From a virus, in IMG/VR virus record IMGVR_UViG_3300032282_002834, positions 1-21,177 of that record: a DNA stretch of 21,177 nucleotides. One strand, given 5' to 3'. The translations under genes were made by a program, and so were the position numbers. Below the pieces are notes generated by a model. The model was not told the DNA's origin. It saw only the letters and a list, made by a program, of their open reading frames with translations, and made no database searches. Positions 11,189 through 20,511 of this stretch are shown here, in pieces (the stretch's first letter is position 1; each line of letters opens with the position of its first letter).

Positions 11189-12713
11189 GTCTTTAGATGA
11201 TGCGGAGTTAAATTTTCTCCTCACTAACTTGGACCAGTTTGACTTGAACGACCAGGAAGAAATAGACTTAGTATTAGTTGAGTTAGAAAGACGTCAGAGT
11301 GCTCAAGCGTGTCGTGAAGACTTGATTGAGTTTTGTAAAAAGATGCAGTCTGATTATAAAGTGGGTAAGCACCACAGACGACTTGCAGACTTGTTAATGA
11401 ATATTGCAGAAGGTACTGAGACGAGAATATGTGTCAACATGCCGCCTCGTCATGGTAAATCTCAACTTGTATCTATATATTTTCCAGCATGGTTCTTAGG
11501 AAAGTATCCAGATAAAAAAGTTTTGATGGTATCGCATACGACTGACTTAGCGGTTGACTTTGGTAGAAAGGTAAGGAACTTAATTGATAATCCTGCATAT
11601 AAACAAATATTTCCTACAGTTACTTTGGCTGCAGATAATAAATCTGCTGGTCGGTGGAATACGAATGTTGGCGGTGAGTATTTTGCTTGTGGTGTGGGTT
11701 CCGCTCTTGCTGGTCGTGGCGCTGATTTACTCCTTGTTGATGACCCTCACAACGAGCAGGATATTATTAGCGGGAACTTCGAGATATTCGAGAAGGCGTA
11801 TGAATGGTTTACATATGGTGCGAGAACACGACTTATGCCAAAAGGACGTGTCGCGATTGTACAAACTCGATGGCACCAAGATGACTTAACTGGACGTGTT
11901 GTCCGTGACATGCTCAATAATGAGGAGGCTGACCAGTATGAAGTGGTTGAGTTCCCTGCAATATTTAATGAAGGCGCTAAGGATGAGAAAGCACTTTGGC
12001 CAGAACAATATACCTTACAAGCATTACGTCAAACAAAAGCGTCAATGCCCGTGTTCCAGTGGAACGCACAGTATCAACAGAATCCTACGGCAGAAGAAGC
12101 ATCTGTTATAAAAAGAGAATGGTGGAATATATGGAAAGAAGAAAGACCACCACAATGTGAATATATTATTATGAGTCTTGACGCCGCAGCCGAAACTAAC
12201 AATCGAGCTGACTTTACTGCCCTCACTACATGGGGAGTATTTATGAATGAGGAAAAAGAAGCGTATAATATAATACTATTAAATAGTATTAAGAAACGGT
12301 TAGAATTTCCAGACCTAAAAGATTTAGCTTTAAATGAGTATAAGGAGTGGGAACCTGATAGTTTTATTGTAGAAAAGAAGTCAGCAGGTACAGCTTTATA
12401 CCAAGAATTAAGAAGAATGGGTATGCCGGTGCAAGAATATACCCCACATCGTGGAAGTGGTGATAAACTAGCAAGATTAAATAGTGTAGCCGATATTGTG
12501 AAGTCTGGACTATGTTGGATACCAGAAGCAAGGTGGGGCGAAGAAGTTATAGAAGAAATTGCAGGATTTCCATTTATGAGTCATGATGACTTGGTGGACT
12601 CAACCACAATGGCACTCATGCGATTCAGACAAGGCGGGTTTATTAGGTTACCTTCAGACGAACCTGATGAATTAAAAATGTTTAAGTCAAGAAGAACTAA
12701 AGGGTATTATTAG
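11160..12713 (+). CDS. terL: Terminase large subunit (ATPase and nuclease)
   Basis: 517 residues, a normal length. ATPase domain: Walker A MPPRHGKS (94-101), Walker B LLLVDD (190-195), coupling motif VQTRWH (234-239). RNase H-like nuclease domain: MSLDAAAE with Asp341, VEKKSAG with Glu405, and HDDLVDS with Asp476/477 near the C-terminus. The protein drives DNA translocation into the prohead and cuts concatemers. The start lies at three tandem ATGs inside the end of the small-subunit gene; the first is given here, but the second or third could be used. The next gene begins one base after its stop. Confidence 0.95.
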   Translation: MMMTQTNQLESLDDAELNFLLTNLDQFDLNDQEEIDLVLVELERRQSAQACREDLIEFCKKMQSDYKVGKHHRRLADLLMNIAEGTETRICVNMPPRHGKSQLVSIYFPAWFLGKYPDKKVLMVSHTTDLAVDFGRKVRNLIDNPAYKQIFPTVTLAADNKSAGRWNTNVGGEYFACGVGSALAGRGADLLLVDDPHNEQDIISGNFEIFEKAYEWFTYGARTRLMPKGRVAIVQTRWHQDDLTGRVVRDMLNNEEADQYEVVEFPAIFNEGAKDEKALWPEQYTLQALRQTKASMPVFQWNAQYQQNPTAEEASVIKREWWNIWKEERPPQCEYIIMSLDAAAETNNRADFTALTTWGVFMNEEKEAYNIILLNSIKKRLEFPDLKDLALNEYKEWEPDSFIVEKKSAGTALYQELRRMGMPVQEYTPHRGSGDKLARLNSVADIVKSGLCWIPEARWGEEVIEEIAGFPFMSHDDLVDSTTMALMRFRQGGFIRLPSDEPDELKMFKSRRTKGYY

Positions 12714-12714
12714 T

Positions 12715-13659
12715 ATGCCAGGAACAATAAAAGATTATATACACGGTTACCGCGCTAATCCACAAAATAAATATGGCGCAAAAGACCGTATGGAAACTCT
12801 TCCTACGGAGTTTGATACATATACTATAGGCAATTATGTTAAAGCTATGAAAGAAGGAAAACCTTATGGTGTTCCACAATTAACAAAAGAACAACTTGCT
12901 AATATTGCACTACACGAAGGTCGAGATGACTTTGGTTTAAATCAAGCAAATAGTGAAAATAAAAATGCTATGGAAATAGCTAAAATATTAAAAGATAAAG
13001 GTATCAATGACAATGGCGCATTATTTGCTGCAGCTGTATATGATAAACATCAAGTAGCTAATAGATTAAAAATTCCATTTGAACATGCATGGAATGGAGT
13101 AGGGGTAACATCAGAAGGAAGGTCGGGTGCTGATTATGCTAAAGAAGCTAAACAAATGAATTATGCAGCAACTCACCCTAAAAATACAGAATTGGTAGAT
13201 TATATAGATAGAGCAATGGGTGATAAATTATCCCCCCAAGAAATTCTAGTTAATAAAATTAGAGCCCAAGAAGAAAATGACCCATATTTAATATCTGAAG
13301 TTTACAAAAAATCTTTGTTAAATAATGTTAAAGACCCTAATGCTCAAAAGTTATTACAACAAGCAGACCCAGATATGTTGCAAACACTTATGTATAATAA
13401 AGTACGTGAGTCTTATAATGTGAATCCACGTCCAATAATGCCAACTAATTCAAAAACGGGATACGTAATGCCTGGGGCAACCGATGCTGCGCAAATTACA
13501 AGTTTAGCTATAGAACATCCAGAAATACAAAATTTAATTAATGCAAAAGTAGAAGAATCAAAAAAACAAATAGGAAATACAATACCTCAATACAAAGCAG
13601 GTGGAAAAGTAAAACTACCTGATGGTTACAAACACGGCGGCAGCTCAAGTTTAATATAA
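12715..13659 (+). CDS. Phage protein, possible virion-associated or wall-acting protein (314 aa)
   Basis: It starts one base after the large terminase stop. The segment LTKEQLANIALHEGRDDFGLNQ (56-77), followed by ALFAAAVYDKHQVANRL and HAWNGVG, forms a helical domain with a conserved-looking Glu. It recalls lysozyme or transglycosylase-like phage domains, but I cannot identify a family. The C-terminus (about 294-314) is a Gly-rich tail, KAGGKVKLPDGYKHGGSSS, similar to tails on phage particle proteins. Base use is visibly more A-rich than in the flanking terminase and portal genes, which may point to a separate origin. Location between terminase and portal suggests an internal virion protein. 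Confidence 0.6.
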   Translation: MPGTIKDYIHGYRANPQNKYGAKDRMETLPTEFDTYTIGNYVKAMKEGKPYGVPQLTKEQLANIALHEGRDDFGLNQANSENKNAMEIAKILKDKGINDNGALFAAAVYDKHQVANRLKIPFEHAWNGVGVTSEGRSGADYAKEAKQMNYAATHPKNTELVDYIDRAMGDKLSPQEILVNKIRAQEENDPYLISEVYKKSLLNNVKDPNAQKLLQQADPDMLQTLMYNKVRESYNVNPRPIMPTNSKTGYVMPGATDAAQITSLAIEHPEIQNLINAKVEESKKQIGNTIPQYKAGGKVKLPDGYKHGGSSSLI

Positions 13660-13668
13660 GGAAAAACT

Positions 13669-16173
13669 ATGGCAACTAATATAGATAAAGGTTTATACGC
13701 AGCACCTCAAGGAATTGAAGAGGCAGCTCAACAAGAGGCTCCAATTGAAATACAAATTGAAGACCCTGAGTCTGTCAAGATTGGAATGGATGGCTTAGAA
13801 GTTATCCTTGACAATTCAGTAGAAAAAGGTGAAGACGAATTCAACGAAAATCTTGCAGAACTTTTATCTGATGGTGAGTTAGCTGAATTATCGGGTGATT
13901 TAATTGGTGATTTTGATGGTGATGTATCATCAAGAAAAGACTGGATACAAACTTATGTAGACGGTTTAGAGTTATTAGGTTTAAAAATTGAAGAAAGAGC
14001 TGAGCCATGGGAAGGCGCATGTGGTGTATATCACCCGTTATTAGCTGAAGCTTTAGTTAAGTTCCAATCAGAAACTATGATGTCCATTTTCCCAGCAAAA
14101 GGACCCGTCAAAACTATCATTGTTGGTAAAGAAACACCTGAAAAGAAAAAATCTGCTGAGCGTGTTGAAGATGATATGAACTATCAGCTCACAGAAGAGA
14201 TGCCAGAATACCGTCCTGAGACCGAAAGAATGCTTTGGGGTCTAGGATTAGCAGGAAATGCATTTAAAAAAGTCTATTATGACCCACAATTACAGCGTCA
14301 AGTGGCTATGTATGTACCTGCAGAGGACATTGTTGTCCCTTATGGTGCATCAGATTTAGCATCTTCCCCGCGTGTATCGCATGTTATGCGTAAAACAGAG
14401 AATGAATTACGTGTTTTACAGGTAAATGGCTTCTATAGAGACGTAGATTTAGGTGAGCCGGTTGCCTCTTTAGATGAAGTTGAGAAGAAAATTGCAGAAA
14501 AACTAGGTTTCCGTGCGTCTTCTGACGATAGATACAAAGTTTTAGAGATGCATGTTGATTTAGACCTTCCAGGCTTTGAAGATATTGATGAAAATGGTGA
14601 AGAAACAGGAATTGCACTACCTTATGTAGTAACTATTGAAAAAGGTACTGGCACAATTCTTGCTATACGCAGAAATTGGCAGCCAGACGACAAATTAAAG
14701 ACTAAACGCCAGCATTTTGTGCATTATGGCTACATTCCTGGCTTTGGATTCTATTGTTTTGGTCTTATTCACCTTATTGGCGCATATGCTAAGTCAGGTA
14801 CATCGATTATTCGTCAACTTGTTGATGCAGGTACATTAAGTAACTTACCAGGTGGCTTTAAAACACGTGGTTTACGAGTTAAAGGGGATGATACACCGAT
14901 TGCCCCAGGCGAATGGCGTGATGTAGATGTACCAAGTGGTGCAATGCGTGACAATATTATGCCACTTCCATACAAAGAACCTAGCCAAGTACTTGCTATG
15001 TTGATGGATAAGATTATTGAAGAAGGCAGACGCTTTGCAAATACGGCCGATTTGAACCTTTCAGATATGTCAGCACAAGCACCTGTAGGTACGACGTTAG
15101 CAATATTAGAACGTACACTCAAAGTGATGTCAGCTGTACAAGCACGTATTCATTACAGCTTAAAACAAGAATTAAAACTTCTTAAAAAAATTATTGCCGA
15201 TTACACTCCAGAAGATTATAACTATGACCCAGCTGAAGGTGACCGTCGTGCTAAGAAGTCAGACTACGATAACGTTGATGTTATTCCAGTATCTGACCCA
15301 AATGCATCAACCATGGCACAAAAAATTGTACAGTACCAAGCGGTATTACAGTTGGCACAATCTGCTCCACAGATGTATAACATGCCACTATTGCATCGTC
15401 AGATGTTGGATGTGTTAGGCGTTAAGAATGCACAGAAATTAATTCCTATGGTAGAAGATATGAAACCATGTGACCCTGTGACAGAGAATCAGAATATCTT
15501 AATGTCAAAACCTGTAAAAGCTTTTGCATACCAAGACCACCAAGCTCATATCACAGTACATATGGCAGCTATGCAAGACCCTAAAATTATGGCGTTACTA
15601 CAAAATAATCCAATGGCACAAGCATTGCAAGCCGCAATGATGGCGCATATTAATGAACATTTAGGTTTCCAATATAGAGTTGAAATTGAAAATCAATTAG
15701 GATTTAATTTACCAGCACAAGTAGATGCATCGGGTGAAGATGTACCTATGGACCCAGAAACAGAAGCAAGATTAGCTCCTATGTTGTCCATGGCTGCACA
15801 ACGCTTATTACAACAAAGTCAACAGCAAACTCAACAAGCGCAAGCTCAACAGCAAGCTCAAGACCCAATCATTCAAATGCAAATGCAAGAACTTCAACTT
15901 AAAGCTCAAGAGCAACAACGTAAAGCAGCAAAAGACAAAGCCGATGTTGAACTAAAAAATAAAGGACTACAAATTGATGCAATGAAAGCTGCTGCTCAAA
16001 TTGGAGATAGACAGAAGAATGAAAAAGCAAATCGTAATCTTGATGCATTAAAAACAGTAGCTCAAATGAAACATGATAAAGATACAACTACAAAGAAACA
16101 TGCTTTAGAAATATTAAAACATGAAGATATGCTTCAGAACCAAAAGGAACAAAACCCTAAACAAGGAGAATAA
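13669..16173 (+). CDS. Portal protein
   Basis: 834 residues, long for a portal, as in podovirus portals with extended ends. The ATG at 13669 follows AAGGAAAAACT. The early core (about 113-146) reads PWEGACGVYHPLLAEALVKF, followed by ETMMSIFPAKGP, then RMLWGLGLAGNAFKKVYYD, segments typical of the podovirus portal core. The N-terminal 110 residues are acidic. The last 120 residues are Gln/Ala/Lys-rich and coiled-coil-like (Gln runs about 711-731), a probable barrel-type extension. As a dodecamer at the head vertex it is the DNA channel, docking the terminase and later the neck proteins. Place and size fit the gene order. Confidence 0.9.
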   Translation: MATNIDKGLYAAPQGIEEAAQQEAPIEIQIEDPESVKIGMDGLEVILDNSVEKGEDEFNENLAELLSDGELAELSGDLIGDFDGDVSSRKDWIQTYVDGLELLGLKIEERAEPWEGACGVYHPLLAEALVKFQSETMMSIFPAKGPVKTIIVGKETPEKKKSAERVEDDMNYQLTEEMPEYRPETERMLWGLGLAGNAFKKVYYDPQLQRQVAMYVPAEDIVVPYGASDLASSPRVSHVMRKTENELRVLQVNGFYRDVDLGEPVASLDEVEKKIAEKLGFRASSDDRYKVLEMHVDLDLPGFEDIDENGEETGIALPYVVTIEKGTGTILAIRRNWQPDDKLKTKRQHFVHYGYIPGFGFYCFGLIHLIGAYAKSGTSIIRQLVDAGTLSNLPGGFKTRGLRVKGDDTPIAPGEWRDVDVPSGAMRDNIMPLPYKEPSQVLAMLMDKIIEEGRRFANTADLNLSDMSAQAPVGTTLAILERTLKVMSAVQARIHYSLKQELKLLKKIIADYTPEDYNYDPAEGDRRAKKSDYDNVDVIPVSDPNASTMAQKIVQYQAVLQLAQSAPQMYNMPLLHRQMLDVLGVKNAQKLIPMVEDMKPCDPVTENQNILMSKPVKAFAYQDHQAHITVHMAAMQDPKIMALLQNNPMAQALQAAMMAHINEHLGFQYRVEIENQLGFNLPAQVDASGEDVPMDPETEARLAPMLSMAAQRLLQQSQQQTQQAQAQQQAQDPIIQMQMQELQLKAQEQQRKAAKDKADVELKNKGLQIDAMKAAAQIGDRQKNEKANRNLDALKTVAQMKHDKDTTTKKHALEILKHEDMLQNQKEQNPKQGE

Positions 16174-16179
16174 TAAATA

Positions 16180-16371
16180 ATGGATACCCTCGATTACCTT
16201 CAAAAGGAAATCACTGAACGCATGACAATGCTAAGTGATGCTGCCTCCCGTGGACAATGCGCATCTTTTGAGGAATATAAATACACATGTGGTCAGTTAC
16301 GCGGTCTTGAAGCTGCATGTGCCATTATCAAAGACCTGAAAAACAGAATGGAGAACTCGGACGATGAGTAA
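16180..16371 (+). CDS. Small helical protein between portal and co-chaperonin (63 aa)
   Basis: Starts six bases after the portal stop with AAGGAG upstream, and overlaps the next gene by eight bases. The product (MDTLDYLQKEITERMTMLSD..., then YKYTCGQLRGLEAACAIIKDL) is a short helical hairpin of a type often found beside portal genes in podoviruses. No known function; an assembly or head-neck accessory role is inferred from its place alone. Confidence 0.72.
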   Translation: MDTLDYLQKEITERMTMLSDAASRGQCASFEEYKYTCGQLRGLEAACAIIKDLKNRMENSDDE

Positions 16372-16822
16372 CCTTAACTTTGACAGAGCGTTAGATTTGT
16401 CAGACATGGCGGAACGCGCTAAAAAAGAAGGTCAAGAAGAAGCAGAAATACGAGCAATTGTAGGCGATGCAACAGATGTTGAAAAAGCAAAGCAGCTTCC
16501 TAAACCTTCTGGATACCGCATTCTATGCGCAATACCAGAAGTAGATAAAGAAACCGATAGTGGTTTAGCTCTTCCAGATGAATATATCAGACGGGAAGAA
16601 CTTTTATCTACAGTACTATATGTAGTAGCTCTAGGTCCAGATTGCTTTAAGGACCCAACTAGATTCCCAAATGGCCCATGGTGTAAAGAAAAGGATTTTG
16701 TATTGGTTAGACCCAATGCAGGTACTCGACTTGTCATACATGGTAAGGAATTTAGAATCATCAATGACGATTCTATCGAGGCAGTAGTAGAAGACCCTCG
16801 TGGAATTAAACGTAAATTTTAA
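16364..16822 (+). CDS. GroES-like co-chaperonin for head assembly
   Basis: 152 residues. The region 46-142 has the GroES fold pattern: PKPSGYRILCAIPEV for the first strand pair, a loop DKETDSGLALPDEYIRRE (61-78) in the place of the GroES mobile loop, STVLYVVALGPDC, then DFVLVRPNAGTRLVIHGKEF and a last DDSIEAVV strand. The N-terminal 45 residues are an added acidic helix. By analogy with T4 gp31 it would cap host GroEL for folding of the capsid protein. The ATG overlaps the previous stop, with GGAG ten bases upstream. It sits beside portal, scaffold and capsid genes, which supports the role. Confidence 0.82.
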   Translation: MSNLNFDRALDLSDMAERAKKEGQEEAEIRAIVGDATDVEKAKQLPKPSGYRILCAIPEVDKETDSGLALPDEYIRREELLSTVLYVVALGPDCFKDPTRFPNGPWCKEKDFVLVRPNAGTRLVIHGKEFRIINDDSIEAVVEDPRGIKRKF

Positions 16823-16834
16823 TAGGAGGCGGAC

Positions 16835-17824
16835 ATGGCCGAAGAACTAAAAGAGGAATATCAATTTCCTGACGAAGCACCAGAAAAAAAGACTGAAGAA
16901 AAAATAGAGATTCATGATGAAGTTAATAACGAACTTCAAATTGACATTGAAGACGATACACCTCCCGAGGACCGTAATCGTACACCTTCAGACCCAAACA
17001 AAGTCAAAGAACTTGAAGTAGAAGTTGATGACCTAGATAAGTATAGTAAAGACGCTAAGGACAAACTTATTCGCATGAAGCGAGTATGGAATGACGAACG
17101 TCGTCGTGCAGAATCTGCAGAACGTCAAAGTCAAGCAGCAATTGAAGCCGCACAACGTTTAATGGAAGAAAATAAACGTATCAAAGGTATGCTTTCTCAA
17201 GGTGAGGAAGAATACAAAGAAGCGGTGAAGGGCGCAGCAGAAGCCAAAGTTAAAGAAGCCAAACGTGCATATAAAGAAGCATATGATGCAGGTGATGGTG
17301 ACAAGATGGTTGAAGCTCAAGAAGAAATGACTAACGCCCAGCTTGAACTAGAAAAAGTAAAAAGATTTAAGCTACCCCCTTTACAACAGGAAGAAAATCC
17401 TGTACAAAGTGAGTATGCAACTCCACAAGTGCCTCGCCCAGATGATAGGGTGATGCGTTGGCAAGCAGACAATGAGTGGTTCGGACAGAACAAAGCTATG
17501 ACTGCATTTGCACTTGGGCTCCATGAAGAGCTTAAAGATAACGGCATTGTAGTGGGTTCAGATAGATATTACGCAGAGTTGGACAAAACGATGCATAAAC
17601 GTTTTTCAGAATACTTCAATCCTGAAGATGCTGAAGAACCAAAAGAAGGGGCAAAGTCTAAAGAGGACACTTCTAAAACTAAGCCGATAACGAATGTAGC
17701 TCCGGCTACACGGTCGACGGCACCGAAGCGAGTCAGGCTTTCGCAATCGCAAGTTGCAATTGCTAAGAAACTTGGCTTAACACCAGAGCAGTACGTTCGT
17801 GAACTTTTGAAAATGGAGGCCTAA
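16835..17824 (+). CDS. Capsid scaffolding protein (probable)
   Basis: 329 residues; the ATG follows AGGAGGCGGAC. The N-terminal 60 residues are strongly acidic. A long charged coiled coil covers about 60-180 (DERRRAESAERQSQAAIEAA; later EAKVKEAKRAYKEA), followed by a Pro-rich joint, a helical block with NEWFGQNKAMTAFALGLHEE and a basic C-terminal helix ending QYVRELLKMEA, which would bind the capsid shell. This acidic, coiled-coil, basic-tail layout directly before the capsid genes is typical of podovirus scaffolds. No protease motif is visible. The ribosome binding site of the next gene lies in its last codons. Confidence 0.83.
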   Translation: MAEELKEEYQFPDEAPEKKTEEKIEIHDEVNNELQIDIEDDTPPEDRNRTPSDPNKVKELEVEVDDLDKYSKDAKDKLIRMKRVWNDERRRAESAERQSQAAIEAAQRLMEENKRIKGMLSQGEEEYKEAVKGAAEAKVKEAKRAYKEAYDAGDGDKMVEAQEEMTNAQLELEKVKRFKLPPLQQEENPVQSEYATPQVPRPDDRVMRWQADNEWFGQNKAMTAFALGLHEELKDNGIVVGSDRYYAELDKTMHKRFSEYFNPEDAEEPKEGAKSKEDTSKTKPITNVAPATRSTAPKRVRLSQSQVAIAKKLGLTPEQYVRELLKMEA

Positions 17825-17825
17825 G

Positions 17826-18272
17826 ATGGCTGAGAATAAAATAAGTAGAGATATAGATAATCGTGAATTTAATGAGCGCCCTAAACAGTGGACGCAACCT
17901 GAACTTCTCCCTGAGCCTGATAAACAGGCTGGTTATGCATATCGATGGATTCGTGTTTCAACACTAAATAACGCAGACCCACGTAACCTTTCCGCTAAAT
18001 TGCGTGAAGGATGGGAACCCGTAAGTCTTGAAGAACAACCCAAATTTAAACTGTTAGCTGACCCCAACAGTCGATATAAAGACAATGTTGAGATTGGCGG
18101 TTTACTCCTCTGTAAGACTCCTGTCGAATTTGTCCAACAACGTAATGAACATTACGCCAAACAAAGCGATATGCAAACTCAAGCAGTGGACCAGACTTTA
18201 ATGCGCCAAAGCGACCCTCGTATGCCTTTGTTCAATGAACGAAAAACTACGACTAGTTTTGGTAAAGGTTAA
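17826..18272 (+). CDS. Head-module protein of unknown function (148 aa)
   Basis: The ATG lies two bases after the scaffold stop, with GGAGG in the end of the scaffold gene, so translation is coupled. The middle reads AYRWIRVSTLNNADPRN (38-54), then NLSAKLREGWEPV and DNVEIGGLLLCKTPVEFV, a small beta-rich domain. The C-terminus is polar and ends RKTTTSFGKG. Proteins of this appearance often stand between scaffold and capsid genes in aquatic podoviruses. It could be a minor head or assembly protein; I do not know its role. Confidence 0.7.
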   Translation: MAENKISRDIDNREFNERPKQWTQPELLPEPDKQAGYAYRWIRVSTLNNADPRNLSAKLREGWEPVSLEEQPKFKLLADPNSRYKDNVEIGGLLLCKTPVEFVQQRNEHYAKQSDMQTQAVDQTLMRQSDPRMPLFNERKTTTSFGKG

Positions 18273-18296
18273 TAATTAATATAAAAGGAGTTATAA

Positions 18297-18905
18297 ATGG
18301 CTTATCCTGTCGTTAGTAATCCCTATGGCTTTCGCCCGATAAACCGTATCGACGGTTTACCATATGCTGGTGCTTTCCGTCAAATACCTATTGCTAGTAC
18401 TTATAATACTGCAATTTATTACGGTGACCCAGTTGCGATTGTTACAGGCGGAACTATTGCAAAATCTTCAACATCGGGCTCTGAAGTTACATCAGCAGTT
18501 ATTGCTGGTATTTTCGTAGGCGTCCAATATGTAAATGCACAAGGTCAAACTGTGCAAGCTCAGTATTACCCTGGCACATCAGTAACAAGCGCAATTGCGT
18601 ACGTTGTTGATGACCCATATGCTGCTTACAAAGTAGCAGTTGGTTACGCTAATGGTGTAGTTACAACAGTTGCACAAAATGCAGTTGGTACAAACATGTC
18701 ATACTATGCTGGTACTGGTTCAACCACTACTGGTGATTCAGGTGCATGGGTAACAGCAGCATCCGGTGCTAATACATCAACACTTCCATGGCGCGTTATT
18801 TCTGTTGTGCCTGATACAAACGTTACTTCAACAACTTTCTGTGAAGTTCTCGTTAAAATCAACACACAACAATACAACGTTGCTCTTGCAAACAATTTAG
18901 CTTAA
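18297..18905 (+). CDS. Putative capsid decoration or head structural protein (202 aa)
   Basis: The ATG follows AAAAGGAGTTATAA, a strong site for high expression. The protein is beta-rich, low in Lys and Arg, and full of Ala, Thr, Val, Gly and Tyr, as expected of a shell-decorating protein. It begins MAYPVVSNPYGFRPINRIDG and ends with a strand pair FCEVLVKINTQQYNV. It lies directly before the major capsid gene with matching codon style. It resembles uncharacterised structural proteins of podoviruses; the decoration role is an inference from composition and place. Confidence 0.7.
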   Translation: MAYPVVSNPYGFRPINRIDGLPYAGAFRQIPIASTYNTAIYYGDPVAIVTGGTIAKSSTSGSEVTSAVIAGIFVGVQYVNAQGQTVQAQYYPGTSVTSAIAYVVDDPYAAYKVAVGYANGVVTTVAQNAVGTNMSYYAGTGSTTTGDSGAWVTAASGANTSTLPWRVISVVPDTNVTSTTFCEVLVKINTQQYNVALANNLA

Positions 18906-18921
18906 TTAAGGAGAAATAAAC

Positions 18922-19830
18922 ATGGCTATTTCACGTGCACAGCTCCTAAAAGAGCTATTACCAGGACTTAATGCGCTATTCGGTTTAGAGTACGCAAAAT
19001 ACGGCGAAGAACATAAAGAAATTTATGAAACAGAAAATTCTGAACGTTCATTCGAAGAAGAAACAAAACTTTCAGGTTTCTCAGCTGCCCCAGTTAAAAA
19101 CGAAGGCGCTGCAATTGCTTATGACAATGGTCAAGAAGCTTGGACAGCTCGCTATACACACGAAACTATTGCTCAAGGCTTCAGCTTAACTGAAGAAGCT
19201 ATTGAAGATAACTTGTATGATTCATTATCAGCACGTTATACAAAAGCATTAGCTCGTTCTATGGCTTACACAAAACAAGTTAAGGCTGCTGCAGTTCTTA
19301 ATAATGGCTTTACTGCTGGTTACAACGGCGGTGATGGTCAACCATTATTCTCTGCATCACATCCACTCGTTTCAGGCGGTACAAACAGCAACATTCCTAC
19401 AACTCCAGCAGATTTGAATGAAACTTCTTTAGAAGCAGCAGTAATTCAAATTTCATTATGGACTGACGAACGTAGCTTACTTATCGCTGCTAAACCACGT
19501 AAACTTATCGTTCCACCAGCATTGCAATTCGTTGCAACACGCTTGTTAGAAACTGAGTTACGTGTTGGTACAAACGACAATGACATCAATGCGTTAAAAA
19601 ACAACGGTGCTATTCCAGAAGGTTACGCAATTAACCACTTCTTGACTGACACAAATGGTTGGTTCTTAACAACTGATGTGCCTAACGGTATGAAACACTT
19701 TGTTCGTGTTCCACTACAACAATCTATGGACGGCGACTTTGATACAGGTAATGTACGTTATAAATCACGTGAACGTTACTCATTCGGTTGGTCTGACCCA
19801 TTAGGTATGTTTGGTTCAGCAGGTGCTTAA
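18922..19830 (+). CDS. Major capsid protein (Mu gpT-like, HK97 fold)
   Basis: 302 residues; the ATG follows AAGGAGAAATAAAC. Features match the gpT-like capsid group: N-terminal helix LLKELLPGLNALFGLEYAKY, E-loop region with EETKLSGFSAAPVKNEGAAI, spine helix block YTHETIAQGFSLTEEAIEDN to YTKALARSMAYTKQVKAAAV (about 74-123), GDGQPLFSASHPLVSGG, and a C-terminal KSRERYSFGWSDPLGMFGS. It forms the icosahedral shell around the scaffold. It is the last gene before a strong terminator, so it can be transcribed to high level. No decoration-domain insert is visible. Confidence 0.9.
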   Translation: MAISRAQLLKELLPGLNALFGLEYAKYGEEHKEIYETENSERSFEEETKLSGFSAAPVKNEGAAIAYDNGQEAWTARYTHETIAQGFSLTEEAIEDNLYDSLSARYTKALARSMAYTKQVKAAAVLNNGFTAGYNGGDGQPLFSASHPLVSGGTNSNIPTTPADLNETSLEAAVIQISLWTDERSLLIAAKPRKLIVPPALQFVATRLLETELRVGTNDNDINALKNNGAIPEGYAINHFLTDTNGWFLTTDVPNGMKHFVRVPLQQSMDGDFDTGNVRYKSRERYSFGWSDPLGMFGSAGA

Positions 19831-19853
19831 TTAAGCATTTGACATGTACTACT

Positions 19854-19881
19854 AAAAAGGGGCTTAATTGCCCCTTTTTTT
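19854..19881 (+). terminator. Strong terminator after the major capsid gene
   Basis: AAAAAGGGGC (19854-19863) pairs with GCCCCTTTTT (19870-19879) around TTAATT, followed by more T. The A-run and T-run make it nearly symmetric, so it could work in both directions. Confidence 0.92.
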
Positions 19882-19893
19882 ATTTATAATTAC

Positions 19894-19921
19894 TTGCTTT
19901 ATGATAAAAATGTAGTAATAT
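19894..19921 (+). promoter_or_regulatory. Possible promoter restarting transcription after the capsid terminator
   Basis: TTGCTT (19894-19899), a 16-base spacer and TAATAT (19916-19921). Both boxes are only four of six consensus, but the place between a strong terminator and the next gene makes a promoter likely. Downstream, at about 19930-19966, lie three CCGG-containing pieces that could form a leader hairpin. Confidence 0.4.
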
Positions 19922-20008
19922 AGTTATATCCGGGTAATCCGGTTTATTAGACTGTCCCGGCAGATACATACATAACTAATAAACTTAACTTTGTATGAAG
20001 GATAAATT

Positions 20009-20503
20009 ATGGCTCGTTCTACCACACTAGCTGTTTGGCGCTCTAACGGTGGGGACCAAACACGCACTACTACCGCCGGTTCAATGTTAATGACTGTTCC
20101 GTTTTATATTGCAAACGTTGCAGCAACAGCAAACGTTGTTGTTTCATCAAGCTTAACTACTACTCCAGTTGTTTTACCAGCTAACGCAGTTGTTACAAAT
20201 GTTACTGTAACAGCAACAGGTACAGGTAAAATTGATTTAGGCTTTACACCACTATCAAATATTGGTCCAGGCCAAACACCTACAACAGGTACAGCAGTTC
20301 CAGCAGGTTTATTATTAGCAGCTTCTACAGCATCTCGTGCAGCATTTGCAGTTGGCGGTGCTAATACAGGCGCTTCATTAGGTAATGTTGCTAATGCTAC
20401 TAATGTAGTTGTTATTACATCAGCTGCTAATGGCGCAGCTTCAGGTACATCAAGCGGTTATATTAGCTTCTATGTATCTGATAACGGTCAACAACAAAAC
20501 TAA
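20009..20503 (+). CDS. Beta-rich, low-complexity virion protein (164 aa)
   Basis: The ATG follows AAGGATAAATT. The protein is dominated by Ala, Thr, Val, Ser and Gly (for example ANAVVTNVTVTATGTGKIDL), with very few charged residues after the first 20. This is typical of phage surface or decoration proteins with stacked beta strands. The segment SGYISFYVSDNGQQQN at the C-terminus is a likely final strand. It follows the capsid terminator and precedes another beta-rich gene. No enzymatic motif; role inferred from composition and place. Confidence 0.68.
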   Translation: MARSTTLAVWRSNGGDQTRTTTAGSMLMTVPFYIANVAATANVVVSSSLTTTPVVLPANAVVTNVTVTATGTGKIDLGFTPLSNIGPGQTPTTGTAVPAGLLLAASTASRAAFAVGGANTGASLGNVANATNVVVITSAANGAASGTSSGYISFYVSDNGQQQN

Positions 20504-20511
20504 TTAATCTA

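Noticed and set aside
14384-15122. Minus-strand frames inside the portal gene
   Set aside because: They are shadows of the portal coding sequence, without ribosome binding sites.
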